Origin: Myxococcales bacterium
GTDB taxonomy: Bacteria > Myxococcota_A > Polyangia > Fen-1088
NCBI GenBank assembly: GCA_025350815.1
Contig: JANXXE010000014.1
Location: 1 to 64,000 of the forward strand
Length of the DNA: 64,000 bases
Direction: 5' to 3'
A model generated the notes under the pieces. That model saw nothing but the letters and a program-made list of their open reading frames with translations, was not told the origin of the DNA and searched no databases. Every line of letters begins with the position of its first letter. Position 1 is the stretch's first letter. Positions 30,446-40,761 of this stretch are shown here, piece by piece. The translations under genes were made by a program, and so were the position numbers.

Positions 30446-33400
30446 TTACGCAAGGTCCGGGTTGGGGTTTCTGACGCGGGCAAGATAGATGGTGCGGGGC
30501 CGCGTGCCCAGCTCGCCAAGCAGATCGTAGCGGCGCGCGTCCTGGTGTTGCCTGGACACCTGCGAGCCCGGATCGTTGAGCGACCCGAAGACGATGGCCT
30601 GCGAGGGGCAGCCCTGCTGACAGGCCGTCAGGATTTCGCCGTCGCGAATCTTGCGCCCCTCGACGCGGGCGTCGATGCGCGTGCGCTCGATGCGCTGTAC
30701 GCAGTAGGTGCACTTCTCCATGATGCCGCGGCTGCGCACGGTGACATCCGGATTGGTCGCCATCTTGCGCGTGCTGGGAACGTCCTCGTGATAGTCGAGG
30801 AAGTTGAATCGCCGCGCCTTGTACGGACAGTTGTTGCTGCAGTAACGGGTGCCGATGCAGCGGTTGTAGACCATCTCGTTGAGGCCCTCGTCGCTGTGCA
30901 CGGTGGCGTTGACGGGGCAGACGTACTCGCAAGGCGCCGTCTCGCAATGGACGCAGGCGACCGGCTGATGGATGACTTCCGGATCCTCGATCTCGCCGCT
31001 GTAGTAGCGATCCAGGCGGATCCACTGCATTTCGCGGCCGATGCGGACATTGTCACGGCCGACAACCGGGATATTGTTTTCCGACTGACAGGCGACGACG
31101 CAGGCGTTGCAGCCCGTGCACTTGTTCAGATCGATGGACATCGCCCATTTGTAGGGCTGCGTGCTGTAGTCAACGGGCGTGTGGATGGTGGCGACCGGGG
31201 CGCGGCGCCCTTCGACGCGCTCGTGGAACTCCGATCCCTCCTTCATGAATTCGGCGAGGTGCGTTTCCATCGCTGGCTCGCGGCCCTCCATCGACCAGTG
31301 GTCCTGGGTGATGCCGAACTTCTTGTGCCCCGACGTCTTGGTCAGGGTGACGCCGCGGTCGAACCAGGGCGCCCTGCTGCTGCGCAGGGCCCCGACGTTG
31401 AAGCCGACGTCGCGCGCGAATTCCTCGCTGCCCGAGCGCCCGTAACCCAGCGCCACGGTGATGGTGTCGTCCGCGTGGCCCGGCTGCATATAAACCGGCC
31501 CCGTGACCTGCGCGCCCCCCGCCATTTCGATGCGCGCGAAATCACCCGTCTCCAGGCCCAGACGCGTCGCCGTCGTCTTCGAAATCAGGATGGCGTTGTC
31601 CCAGGTGATCTTGGTGATCGGGTGGGGCAGCTCCTGCAGCCAGGTGTTGTTGCCAAAGCGTCCGTCGAAAACCTTTTGGTCGACCGTAAAGGCCAGTTCG
31701 AGGCCCTCGCCCTTCGGCGCTTGCGCCAGCAGCGGCTGCAGCGTTCCCGCCAACAGCGCGGGGTTCGTGGCGACGCTCGTGTCGGGCATCTCCGCCGTCT
31801 TGTCGATGACGCCCTTGGCAAGCCAGCTTTCCCACAATCCGTCGAAACTGGCGCCAACGTTCCAGCCGCTGGACACGGCGCGCTTGCGCCAGAATTCCTT
31901 CACCAGTTGGTGCGAACCGAGGTCGCCCTCGCCCAGCAGGCTCGCCAGGACGTCCGCGTCCGTCAAACCGCTCCACAAAGGAGAAATCAGCGGCTGGACC
32001 AACGATGCGCGACCGCCGAGCCCACGCACATCACCCCAGGATTCGAGCGGATGCGCGGCGGGGATAAAGGTCGTCACGACCTGCGCGGTCTCATCTTCGT
32101 AAAGACCCCAGTAAAGGGTGTTGGGTATACGCGCCAGCAGCTTGTCGAGCTTGAAGTCGGCGGGCGCGGTGTAGACCGGGTTGCTGGCCGTAATGATCAG
32201 CGTTTCGACCGAGCCGGCGGCGATGTCTTCGACCAGGCCACGCAGGGACTCGATACCGTTCGACGTGTCGTGCAGCACGGGCGCCCAGTAAGTGACGGTT
32301 GTCCCGACATTGCCGAGGGCCACGTTGACGGCGTTGACCAGAGCGTGAACCGCCGCGGGCTGGCGGCGGCCAGCGATGAGCAGGCCTTTGCCACGCGCCC
32401 GGGCCAGATCCTTGGCGACCGCGGCCACCCACTTGGCGTCCGGGCCCGCGGGACTCTTGGGCAGGGCCGCCAGCGGGGCCAGCGACTCGGCACCCGGCAG
32501 TTTGGACAGCTCGGCGACCAGCGCCTGGGCCAGCCCCGTGATTTCCGAGCCGCGCACCCGTAGACGGTGGTCGGCCATACCGCCCGTCACCGTCAGGCAA
32601 GGCTCGGCCACATACAGCCGATTCATGTTGGCGCCCGGGGTCCGGGCTGCCGCGAACTGGCGGGCCAATCGAATCTGCTCGGGCCCGTCGACCAGGAAGT
32701 CGGCGTCCAGCGAAACGATCACCGCCGCCTGACTGAGATCGTTGCGGACCTCCAGGGGGCGGCCAAACGCCAGTCGCGCACCCTCGGACTGCCCCTCGGC
32801 GGCCACGGATGAATACGAAACGAATTTAGCCTTCGGGTAGCGCAGCAGGATGCGCGCGCGCAGATCGGCCAGAAGCGGCGAGGCGCTCGGCTCGACAAGG
32901 AAACGCAGCTTGGCGCCACCGTCCGCCGCCAGCGTCTGCGAACGGGTCGCAAGCTCAGCCAGTAGCGACTTCCATGCTGCAGGCTCGCCCTTGTGACGAA
33001 TCTGCCGTGCGCGGTTGTGGTCGTAAAGATTCAGAATCAGCGCCTGTTCGATCGAGTTCGTCGCGCCCGCGGTGTCGGGGTGATCGGGATTGCCCTCGAT
33101 CTTTGTCGGCCGTCCCGAGTGACTCTCGACGACCAGGCCCGAGCCGAAGCCTTCCAGCGAATACGCGGTCGCAAAATGCAGCGGGTTGCCGGGGGTCACC
33201 TCGGGCGGGCGACGCACGAAGGGAACGATCTTGTGATTGGGGCGCTGGCAGGCCACGCCGCCCGCAAGGGCCGCCGAGGCGCTGAGAAGCTGGACAAAGC
33301 TGCGGCGGGAAACCCCGTCCAGCTCGGATGCGCCCGGCGGAAATTCGCGCTGGGCCGCCTTCAGGATGTCAGGCGAGCCACTGCGTTCTTCAACACTGCG

Positions 33401-33514
33401 CCAGTATTTGCGGCCCGCCGCGACGGCCGGGGTCTCGTCGCCCGCCGCAACAATCGCCAGCGAGCCCGAACGCTTGCCCGGGGGTTTGGCCGTATCGTGA
33501 TCGTGGCAGCTCAT
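30446..33514 (-). CDS. actB: Alternative Complex III large iron-sulfur subunit ActB (molybdopterin-oxidoreductase-like fused to FeS ferredoxin domain)
   Basis: MSCHDHDTAKPPGKR start; TAT motif SRRSFVQLL; FeS motifs KCTGCNACVVACQSENN, CVHCETAPCEYVCPVNAT, CIGTRYCSNNCPYKARRFN, CTYCVQRI...CQQGCP. Confidence 0.95.
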   Translation of the reverse strand: MSCHDHDTAKPPGKRSGSLAIVAAGDETPAVAAGRKYWRSVEERSGSPDILKAAQREFPPGASELDGVSRRSFVQLLSASAALAGGVACQRPNHKIVPFVRRPPEVTPGNPLHFATAYSLEGFGSGLVVESHSGRPTKIEGNPDHPDTAGATNSIEQALILNLYDHNRARQIRHKGEPAAWKSLLAELATRSQTLAADGGAKLRFLVEPSASPLLADLRARILLRYPKAKFVSYSSVAAEGQSEGARLAFGRPLEVRNDLSQAAVIVSLDADFLVDGPEQIRLARQFAAARTPGANMNRLYVAEPCLTVTGGMADHRLRVRGSEITGLAQALVAELSKLPGAESLAPLAALPKSPAGPDAKWVAAVAKDLARARGKGLLIAGRRQPAAVHALVNAVNVALGNVGTTVTYWAPVLHDTSNGIESLRGLVEDIAAGSVETLIITASNPVYTAPADFKLDKLLARIPNTLYWGLYEDETAQVVTTFIPAAHPLESWGDVRGLGGRASLVQPLISPLWSGLTDADVLASLLGEGDLGSHQLVKEFWRKRAVSSGWNVGASFDGLWESWLAKGVIDKTAEMPDTSVATNPALLAGTLQPLLAQAPKGEGLELAFTVDQKVFDGRFGNNTWLQELPHPITKITWDNAILISKTTATRLGLETGDFARIEMAGGAQVTGPVYMQPGHADDTITVALGYGRSGSEEFARDVGFNVGALRSSRAPWFDRGVTLTKTSGHKKFGITQDHWSMEGREPAMETHLAEFMKEGSEFHERVEGRRAPVATIHTPVDYSTQPYKWAMSIDLNKCTGCNACVVACQSENNIPVVGRDNVRIGREMQWIRLDRYYSGEIEDPEVIHQPVACVHCETAPCEYVCPVNATVHSDEGLNEMVYNRCIGTRYCSNNCPYKARRFNFLDYHEDVPSTRKMATNPDVTVRSRGIMEKCTYCVQRIERTRIDARVEGRKIRDGEILTACQQGCPSQAIVFGSLNDPGSQVSRQHQDARRYDLLGELGTRPRTIYLARVRNPNPDLA

Positions 33515-34203
33515 CGGTGGCACGTGGAGCAGCTGGTGCGCGTGTGAATGTCGTTGCGCTGGGCAAGGACGCGGCCCGCCTCGATTGGGTCGCCTTCGGG
33601 CTTCCAGTCCATGTTGGTGACCTCTTCCACCGGCCGCAGATTGGGCTCGGGATTCCGGTGACAGGACAAGCACCAGCTCATCGTCATGGGCTGCATCTTC
33701 TCAACGGCGGCCATCTTGTCGACGCGGCCGTGGCAGGTCACGCAGCCCACGCCCTTGGCGACATGGATCGAATGGTTGAAATAGACAAAATCAGGAACGT
33801 CGTTGACCTTCTTCCAGGTCAGAGGCTTGCCTTCGAAAAAACTGCGCCGAACGGGTTCCAGCAACGGGCTCTGGTTCCAGATCTGGGAATGGCAGTTGAG
33901 ACAGAGTTGCGTCGCGGGAATCCCGGCGTGCGGCGAGCTGTCCACGGTGTTGTGACAGAAGCGACAATCGATGCCTTCGTCGCGCGTGTGGTGGCGGTGG
34001 TCGAACTGGATGGGCTGCTCGATCGGGTCCTGCATGCCGCGCGCAAGCGGGCTACGGACGTAGAACAGCAGACCACCAACGCCGCCCCCGCCGCCGACGG
34101 CCAGAACCAACAACGAAATACGCGCCAGCGTGTTGTGCCTAGGGCGGAAAAGAGATGCCATACCGGCTGGCTGCATATAGTCCGAGCTTCGAATCCGGGT
34201 CAA
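33511..34203 (-). CDS. actA: Alternative Complex III pentaheme cytochrome c ActA
   Basis: Five CxxCH motifs (CRFCH, CLNCH, CVTCH, CLSCH, CSTCH); N-terminal membrane anchor ISLLVLAVGGGGGVGGLLFYV. Confidence 0.95.
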   Translation of the reverse strand: MTRIRSSDYMQPAGMASLFRPRHNTLARISLLVLAVGGGGGVGGLLFYVRSPLARGMQDPIEQPIQFDHRHHTRDEGIDCRFCHNTVDSSPHAGIPATQLCLNCHSQIWNQSPLLEPVRRSFFEGKPLTWKKVNDVPDFVYFNHSIHVAKGVGCVTCHGRVDKMAAVEKMQPMTMSWCLSCHRNPEPNLRPVEEVTNMDWKPEGDPIEAGRVLAQRNDIHTRTSCSTCHR

Positions 34204-34292
34204 GCGTAATCATCAGAAAACCTTCGAGAATACCGACGACAGGAACCTACACATCGGCGGCATTTTTTGCGCGATTCCGGCGCGCGGGGCTG

Positions 34293-36569
34293 CTACCACT
34301 CGGCGTGGATGCCGATCGACGGTAGGACGACGCGAAAACCCTTCTCGCGGACGTTGCCGCCGATGTCGCGCTTGAGGTCGACGACCTCGCGGGTCAGCGT
34401 GCTGTTCACCAACTCTAGATAGACATCCAGCACGTAGCGATCGAAGACCATCCGCTTATCTACGCGCCAGTCGAGCTGGTAGAAAGCCGGAAGCCTTTGG
34501 TAGTCCACGCGGGCCGCGCGCTCGTCGAAGACAGGATAGTTGCGGCCACTGTTCAAGTGAAACCGCAGCCCGGCCGAGTAGCCGCCGCCGAAGCGCCGGC
34601 CCAGCACGAAATTAAAGATGTGCCGCTGGTCCCAGTCGGAGGGCGCGCGTTCGTGATAGTGCCCGATCAGGCGCTGGCTCCAGGACAAAGTGTAGGTCGC
34701 CCACCCGAAGGTGCGGTGGTGCGCGGGCCGGCGCAGCATCAGCTCGCCGCCGTAGCTCTGCCCGTCGCGCAGTTCGAGCAGATCTTGCTGCGGGTCGAGG
34801 TTGAACATGCTCTTGAGGTCCGTGAGCTTGAGTCGTTGATAAAACGCGGCGGTGTCCAGCGACAGCGCTTCGCCGAGTTGCGCCTCGATGCCGAGCGAGC
34901 CTTGCAGCGATGTCTGGGTGCCATAGGTGGAAAGACCGAAGCCTTCGAACCCGGGCACGCCCACCGGCAGGCTTGCCATCTGGGCGAAACGGCCAAAGCT
35001 GCCCTTGAGCACGGTCGCGCTGCGCACCGGAACGCGAACGACGACGCGCGGCTCGGGCTCGGCCCTGGTCACGCCCTGCTCGTGAAACACGTCGTAGCGC
35101 AGACCGGGCGCCACCGACAGGCCCGATTGCCCACGCATCGTGACACCCGCGTAACCGCCGCTGGACAAGGCCGCCCGATCGTGAAAGGCGTCCTGCTGAC
35201 TGGCCTGCAGCGTTTGCGACTGCGGCCGAAAACGCTGGAATTCAGCGTCGACACCGATCTCGGCGTCCAGCCAGCCGGCCAGGGGACGCGCGTAGGCCAG
35301 GCGCGGCGACGCAATCAGGGTCGTGACACCGATGGGAAGGGGCGCGATGAGCTTGAGGGATGTCGCCGTGGCGTCGCGCCCGACCAGGGCGCTGGCATCG
35401 AGGCGCCCGCCGAGCACGGCCCCCGACCAGCGCAGCGACAAGCGATGAAAACCCAGTGCAGCCGATTCACCCTGCCCCGTCGTGCGGTCCTCGAAGGTGT
35501 CGCCTGCGCCGAAGGCAAATACGGTGGCGCGCCCACTGCCGAGCACATGGTCAGCACGCACCTGGTAGTCCCAGTAGCTCAGTTTGTAGTCGGCGGAAAG
35601 CTGCGACAGCAGGAACCCCGTGTACGAGAAGCGACCGGCCACCGCCACTGAACCCCGGCCGCCGTCCCAGGGCGAGGCCACAATGCCGCCGGCATCGAAA
35701 AGGCGCACGTCGGTCGAGGCGTGCGGCCGATCCGTGGCCGGAGTGGCCGTCTGCGCGGACACGATCCCCGACACGTAGCGACCGAAGCGTACCGGGTACC
35801 CGCCCGGATAGAAGTCCACCTGTTGCAAAAAAAACGGGTGAATCACCGACGGACCAAGCGCGTAGTGAAATAGCGCCGGGACCCGAACGCCGTCGAGGAA
35901 GAAGCCGGTGTTCCCCGGGTTGGCGCCGCGAATCGCGTACATGGCCAGCGGCCACACGACCTGCGAAACGCCCGGCAACGATTCGATGACCCGGAACGGA
36001 TCGCCGAGCGATCCAGGGGTGCGCGTCAGTTCCTCTTCACGCAGAGATGTCCGGTTGCCCTGCTCGTCCACCGGCGTGACCACCGTCTCGTATTTCTCGC
36101 CGGTCAGCCTGGGCATCAGCCGAAACGTGAAATCCCGCGGCTCGTCGTTCGTAGCCGCCGTCACCGTCTGATCAAGGGGCACGAAACCTGGGTGCTGGAT
36201 CTGCAAACGCCGGTGGCCCGGGGGGACCTCTATGTCGAAGCGGCCGTCGGCATCGGCCTCGGCGACGGGCACGGCATCGACAGAGATCGACGCCCCACCA
36301 AGCGTTTCCCGGGTGCCCTTGGCCAGCACGGTGCCGCGAAACCGAACGCGCGCGGGTGGCGCACGCGAAGGCAAGTCCGTGGCGGGATGTGCGACATCAA
36401 GTGCGACATCAGGGGCGACATCACGGGGTGCGACCGTGTCCCGTGCGCTGGCATCGGCCGGCAGCTCGGGGGCAAAATCCGCAGCGTCGACGGGCCCGGC
36501 ATCCACGGGCGATGGCAGTCCCGAAATGGTGACCAGCGCCCACAGACAGATGGCGTGAAGCAACGGCAA
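34293..36569 (-). CDS. TonB-dependent receptor with N-terminal carboxypeptidase-regulatory-like domain
   Basis: Asp/Ala-rich linker then RFRGTVLAKGTRETLGGASISVDAVP...; plug-like SLGDPFRVIESLPGVSQVVWPLAMYAIRGANPGNTGFFLDGVRVPALFHYALGPSVIHPFFLQQVDFYPGGYPVRFGRYVSGIV; long beta barrel. Confidence 0.9.
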   Translation of the reverse strand: MPLLHAICLWALVTISGLPSPVDAGPVDAADFAPELPADASARDTVAPRDVAPDVALDVAHPATDLPSRAPPARVRFRGTVLAKGTRETLGGASISVDAVPVAEADADGRFDIEVPPGHRRLQIQHPGFVPLDQTVTAATNDEPRDFTFRLMPRLTGEKYETVVTPVDEQGNRTSLREEELTRTPGSLGDPFRVIESLPGVSQVVWPLAMYAIRGANPGNTGFFLDGVRVPALFHYALGPSVIHPFFLQQVDFYPGGYPVRFGRYVSGIVSAQTATPATDRPHASTDVRLFDAGGIVASPWDGGRGSVAVAGRFSYTGFLLSQLSADYKLSYWDYQVRADHVLGSGRATVFAFGAGDTFEDRTTGQGESAALGFHRLSLRWSGAVLGGRLDASALVGRDATATSLKLIAPLPIGVTTLIASPRLAYARPLAGWLDAEIGVDAEFQRFRPQSQTLQASQQDAFHDRAALSSGGYAGVTMRGQSGLSVAPGLRYDVFHEQGVTRAEPEPRVVVRVPVRSATVLKGSFGRFAQMASLPVGVPGFEGFGLSTYGTQTSLQGSLGIEAQLGEALSLDTAAFYQRLKLTDLKSMFNLDPQQDLLELRDGQSYGGELMLRRPAHHRTFGWATYTLSWSQRLIGHYHERAPSDWDQRHIFNFVLGRRFGGGYSAGLRFHLNSGRNYPVFDERAARVDYQRLPAFYQLDWRVDKRMVFDRYVLDVYLELVNSTLTREVVDLKRDIGGNVREKGFRVVLPSIGIHAEW

Positions 36570-36572
36570 ATC

Positions 36573-38186
36573 CTACGGCGGAAGCGTCGTCGCCCACAAT
36601 CCGTCGCGCTTGGATGCGCCCCGTTCGCGCACCACGAAAGCCACGCGCGCGCCCCCAAGGGCGGCATCGAAAGCACCGATGCTGACCTCCGCGACGTTGT
36701 ACTCCAGAACCCTTTCTTCGCCGGTCTGGGCGTCCTTCCTGACCAGATCGCCGACGAGATCCTGCTCGGAGATGTGGATGATGCCCACCACGCGCCGTGG
36801 GGTCACGGTGACCTGCCGAATCGCCCGGGCCACCGCCCGGGCGGTGCCGGCAACCGGATCCGAAAAGTAGAGATCGGATGCGCTCCTGCCGAAGTGGGCC
36901 CAGAACACCAGTGGCTCGGCGCCGCCGATGAAGAAATGATCACCCGGGGACACGCTGCTGCCTTTGGGCGACAGCACGCGAGGCGGCGCCAGGAAGTCCC
37001 CGTCCTGCACCATCAGAGGACCCTCGGGGGTGGCGGCAGTGACGTCGGGGTCGACGTAAATCAGAAACCGACCGTCGCTGGTGAAGGTCGGCGAGGCGGG
37101 TTTCAGATCCAGCAAGCGCGGCGGCGCGCCGGTCGTGGCGTCGAACAGGGCGATGCGCCCCTTGCCGTCGACCAGCAAGGTGCTGGTGCTGTGTGGACGT
37201 CCCAGGGTCGTGCTGACCTCGGACAGCCCAGCGGGCAAGGTCAGAATTTGATCCTCGCCCGTCGCCAGGTTGAAGGAATGCACCTTGCCCGGGACTTCTC
37301 CGTGGGCGCTTTCCGAGTAGCTGAAGATCCATTGCGACGGCGCAGGCGGCGTGCCCCGCAGCTCGCTCAGATTCAGCCAGCAGCATGGCTGCCCCGGGAT
37401 CTTGAGCTCGGCCTTGGTCTCCATATTGAACGCCAGGGTCAGCGGACGTCCCGCGTCGACCACGCCCAGGACCGCGTAGCGCTCGTCGAGGCTGAGGCTG
37501 ACCCGCTGAACGTGCGCACGCAAGGGCTCGATGGTGCCGTCGGTTGTCGACAGACGGGACAGCGTCCTTTCATCGCCAAGAACGGCGTAAAACGTGCCAC
37601 GTCCACCGAACTGCGAAACGCCCGAACTGCGCCCCACCAGACGATCCACGCCCCCGGCGTCGCGAAGATGAAGCTCGGGAAAAGCCGAGCCCGGAGCCAC
37701 CTTGCGGTAAAGCAGGGTATCCCCGATGACCGAAAAGGCCGTGACGTCCGCGAAACTGACGTCGGCCTGACCGGACACCAGACTGACACGGGACAAAGTG
37801 GCCACCGCAGCCGCGACGCCCCCGGGGCTGCCGTCTTCCACCAGTCTTTCGTCGTGCATGATGTAACGCAAGCCCTGGTCGTCGGCACCCACGCTCCACC
37901 TATCCGCCTTGTTCGCCATCATCAGCCGCGCGACGCCGTCATCCCAGCCAACCGTCCACAGGCTGGCGGCCCCTGATTTGCCCGCCGCCGGGTAGGCTGT
38001 CCTTTGCTCGAAAATCACGGTCGCCCGGCCGTCCACCGTCAGAAAAGCCGGCTTCTCGATCTGCCTGCCCGCGACCAGCAGACGCCCGTCGACGGATGTC
38101 TCGGCCGGCAGGCAACCGGCCATCAGCGCCGCGGACCCGCAGGCGGCGACCAGGCTGCGCGCAAGCTGGCGATGCGGCGGGGTCAT
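36573..38186 (-). CDS. Beta-propeller-like lipoprotein, function unknown
   Basis: MTPPHRQLARSLVAACGSAALMAGCLPAETS (lipobox LMAGC); repeated beta-rich blade-like segments. Confidence 0.6.
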   Translation of the reverse strand: MTPPHRQLARSLVAACGSAALMAGCLPAETSVDGRLLVAGRQIEKPAFLTVDGRATVIFEQRTAYPAAGKSGAASLWTVGWDDGVARLMMANKADRWSVGADDQGLRYIMHDERLVEDGSPGGVAAAVATLSRVSLVSGQADVSFADVTAFSVIGDTLLYRKVAPGSAFPELHLRDAGGVDRLVGRSSGVSQFGGRGTFYAVLGDERTLSRLSTTDGTIEPLRAHVQRVSLSLDERYAVLGVVDAGRPLTLAFNMETKAELKIPGQPCCWLNLSELRGTPPAPSQWIFSYSESAHGEVPGKVHSFNLATGEDQILTLPAGLSEVSTTLGRPHSTSTLLVDGKGRIALFDATTGAPPRLLDLKPASPTFTSDGRFLIYVDPDVTAATPEGPLMVQDGDFLAPPRVLSPKGSSVSPGDHFFIGGAEPLVFWAHFGRSASDLYFSDPVAGTARAVARAIRQVTVTPRRVVGIIHISEQDLVGDLVRKDAQTGEERVLEYNVAEVSIGAFDAALGGARVAFVVRERGASKRDGLWATTLPP

Positions 38187-38208
38187 CCGGAAGGCAGTCT
38201 ACATCGTC

Positions 38209-39978
38209 TCAGGCCGCAGGCTTGTCGTCGTCGGCATCGGTCAGATCCAGGGGGAATCGACCCCGCATCTTGCCGAGCACCACCTCCTCGACCTCGGACT
38301 CCGTTCGCAGTTCCATGATCTGCCTGACCAGCGCCTGCGCCTCGCCGAGATCGGTTGCGCGGACCACCGACTTGACCACCGGTATCTGTCGAGGCGCCAT
38401 CGAAAAATCGCGCAATCCCAGGCCCAGCAGCACCCACGTGAACAGGGGATCGCCCGCCATGTCCCCGCACATCGCCAGCGGCTTTCCCGCCCGAGCCGCC
38501 GACGCGACGATGTGGCGAATCGCGCGCAAGATCCCCGGGTGCAGCGGGTGATACAGGTAACCCACGTGCTCGTCCTGTCGATCGGCAGCCAGCAAATACT
38601 GGATCAGATCGTTGGTGCCGATGGTGAGAAAATCGCATTCTTCGGCCAGCATGTCGGCGATGAAGGCCGCGCTGGGTGTCTCGATCATGACCCCGAGTGG
38701 CACGGTCCCGTTGAAGGGCACCCCTTCTTGGTCGAGTTCGGCGCAAACCTCTGTGCAGATCTCCCGGGCGGCGCGCAGTTCGGCCACCCCCGAAATCATC
38801 GGGAACAAGATTCTCAATGGCGCCACCTTGGCGGCCCGATACAGCGCCCGCAGTTGGGCCTTGAAGACCCCCCGCTGTGACAGGGAATAACGTATCGACC
38901 GCAGCCCCAGCGCCGGGTTGCTGCCCGCCGGCATGCGGACGGACGCGGGTAGTTTGTCGCCGCCCAGATCCAGCGTACGGAAGGTGGGCACCCGGCCGCC
39001 GAGCATTGTGAGCGCCGACACCAGATGGGCGTACTGTTCTTCTTCGCTCGGTAAATCGGCACGCTCGAGATACAGAAATTCGGTGCGGAACAGGCCGATT
39101 GATTCAGCCCCCACCTCGGCCGCCACGGGCGCCTCTTCCAGTAGTTCGAGATTGGCGGCCAGGTGCACCCGCAGACCGTCGACGGTCTGCGCGGGGGCCT
39201 CACCCACGGCAGCCAGACGGTGCGCGCGCGCCAGTTCCCGCACGGCGCGTCCGGCATAAAGCGCCCGGGCCGCATCGTCGGGATCCAGGATCAATTCACC
39301 GCGCCCACCGTCGACGATGACGCTCATCCCGGGCAGAATGTGCTGCACGAAATCCTGGACGCCGACAACGAACGGCAACCCCAGCGCGCGGGCCACGACA
39401 ACGGTGTGCGATGTCTTGCCCCCGCCTTCAGTGAAGAAACCACTAACGCCGGCGCGCCCAAGCTGCGTGACATCCGCCGGGGAAAGGTCGTGCGCAAACA
39501 CCACGGCGCCGCGCGGAACCGTGTCGTGGGCCGACGCGACGACGCCGACCAGGTTGCGCAGGATCTGTTCGCCCACCATATCGATGTCGCTGCGCCGATC
39601 GCGAAAGTAAGGGTTCTCGATGCGGTCGAACACCGCCTGGATCTGATCCAGGGCGCGCCGGACGGCCCATTCGGCCGAGGCCAGTTCCTCGCGAATGATC
39701 CTCCGCGTCTCCTCGACCAGATGGACGTCCGTCAGCATCAGGCGATGGGCCTCCAGAATGCGGTACTGGTGTCCGTCGCCTTCCTTGGCCGCGATCTGCT
39801 GCTGGATTCGTTCGAGCTCGGCGTCACTGCGCACGAGCGCGTCCGCAAAACGCCGCTGCTCCGCCTCGACCTGGTGCGGAACAATTCGCCGCTCGTGCAC
39901 CTGCACGCGGCCGCCCAGAAAGTGCGCCACACCCATGGCGATGCCGGGTGAAGCCGAAACCCCCATCAGCTTACGCAT
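38209..39978 (-). CDS. ptsI: PTS enzyme I (phosphoenolpyruvate-protein phosphotransferase)
   Basis: MRKLMGVSASPGIAMGVAHF; active-site FTEGGGKTSHTVVVARALGLPFVVG; GLFRTEFLYLERADLPSEEEQ; CGDMAGDPLFTWVLLGLGLRDFSM. Confidence 0.97.
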   Translation of the reverse strand: MRKLMGVSASPGIAMGVAHFLGGRVQVHERRIVPHQVEAEQRRFADALVRSDAELERIQQQIAAKEGDGHQYRILEAHRLMLTDVHLVEETRRIIREELASAEWAVRRALDQIQAVFDRIENPYFRDRRSDIDMVGEQILRNLVGVVASAHDTVPRGAVVFAHDLSPADVTQLGRAGVSGFFTEGGGKTSHTVVVARALGLPFVVGVQDFVQHILPGMSVIVDGGRGELILDPDDAARALYAGRAVRELARAHRLAAVGEAPAQTVDGLRVHLAANLELLEEAPVAAEVGAESIGLFRTEFLYLERADLPSEEEQYAHLVSALTMLGGRVPTFRTLDLGGDKLPASVRMPAGSNPALGLRSIRYSLSQRGVFKAQLRALYRAAKVAPLRILFPMISGVAELRAAREICTEVCAELDQEGVPFNGTVPLGVMIETPSAAFIADMLAEECDFLTIGTNDLIQYLLAADRQDEHVGYLYHPLHPGILRAIRHIVASAARAGKPLAMCGDMAGDPLFTWVLLGLGLRDFSMAPRQIPVVKSVVRATDLGEAQALVRQIMELRTESEVEEVVLGKMRGRFPLDLTDADDDKPAA

Positions 39979-40291
39979 CGTCGGGCGCGCCCCCATCAAC
40001 GACGCCTTCGTCGAATCCCCCGTCGACCAGCGACGCCAGCGCCGCAATCATCTGCTCGGCGTCGGGGCCGACTCCGATGATCTCGATCTCCATGCCCAGC
40101 GCCGCCACCAGGGTCAAAAGGCCCATGATGCTCTTGCCGTTGACCTCGGTGCCGTCCTTCGCGACCGTCACCTCCGCCTTGAACTTGGCCGCCAGCTGGA
40201 CGAACTTCACTGCGGCGCGGGCGTGCATCCCCAGTCGATTGCGAATTCGCAGCCGGCGCCGCGCCTCAGGTCCCGCCGCCACCGTCGTCAC
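39971..40291 (-). CDS. ptsH: HPr phosphocarrier protein with acidic C-terminal tail
   Basis: RIRNRLGMHARAAVKFVQLAAKF (catalytic His) and VNGKSIMGLLTLVAALGMEIEI (regulatory Ser); tail GGFDEGVVDGGAPDDA. Confidence 0.95.
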   Translation of the reverse strand: MTTVAAGPEARRRLRIRNRLGMHARAAVKFVQLAAKFKAEVTVAKDGTEVNGKSIMGLLTLVAALGMEIEIIGVGPDAEQMIAALASLVDGGFDEGVVDGGAPDDA

Positions 40292-40292
40292 G

Positions 40293-40745
40293 TTAGCCAG
40301 GCTCCCCGATGGCGACCCGCCCCGTCAATTCCGAACCCAAACGGATGGCGCGCCGCCCGCTATCCCGCAGTTCCTCGGCCAGCGCCACCGGGTGCAACTG
40401 CGTCCTGTCGACAGTGGTCAGCTTGATCAGCATGGGCAGGTTGACACCGCACAACACCTCGGCGGCGCGCGTGCCATCCAGCATCGACATGGCGGCGTTG
40501 AAGGGGGTCGAGCCGTGCAGGTCGACCAGGATCAAGACGCCGGCGCCCTGGTCCAGTTCGTCGCAAGTTTCCGATAGCTTCGCGACGATCTGGGGCATGC
40601 CCTCGCCGATCTTGACCGATACCGCGCCCAGTCCCGGGATACGTCCCAAGATCGAGCGGGCGGCTGCCACCATGGCGTCAGCGGCGCGACCATGGGTCAG
40701 CACGACGACACCAACGGGAGGTTCCTTCACTTTCTTCTTCACCAT
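40293..40745 (-). CDS. PTS mannose-type EIIA domain protein
   Basis: VGVVVLTHGRAADAMVAAARSILG...GVLILVDLHGSTPFNAAMSML...GVNLPMLIKL. Confidence 0.92.
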   Translation of the reverse strand: MVKKKVKEPPVGVVVLTHGRAADAMVAAARSILGRIPGLGAVSVKIGEGMPQIVAKLSETCDELDQGAGVLILVDLHGSTPFNAAMSMLDGTRAAEVLCGVNLPMLIKLTTVDRTQLHPVALAEELRDSGRRAIRLGSELTGRVAIGEPG

Positions 40746-40761
40746 GCGCGCCGGGTTTCTT

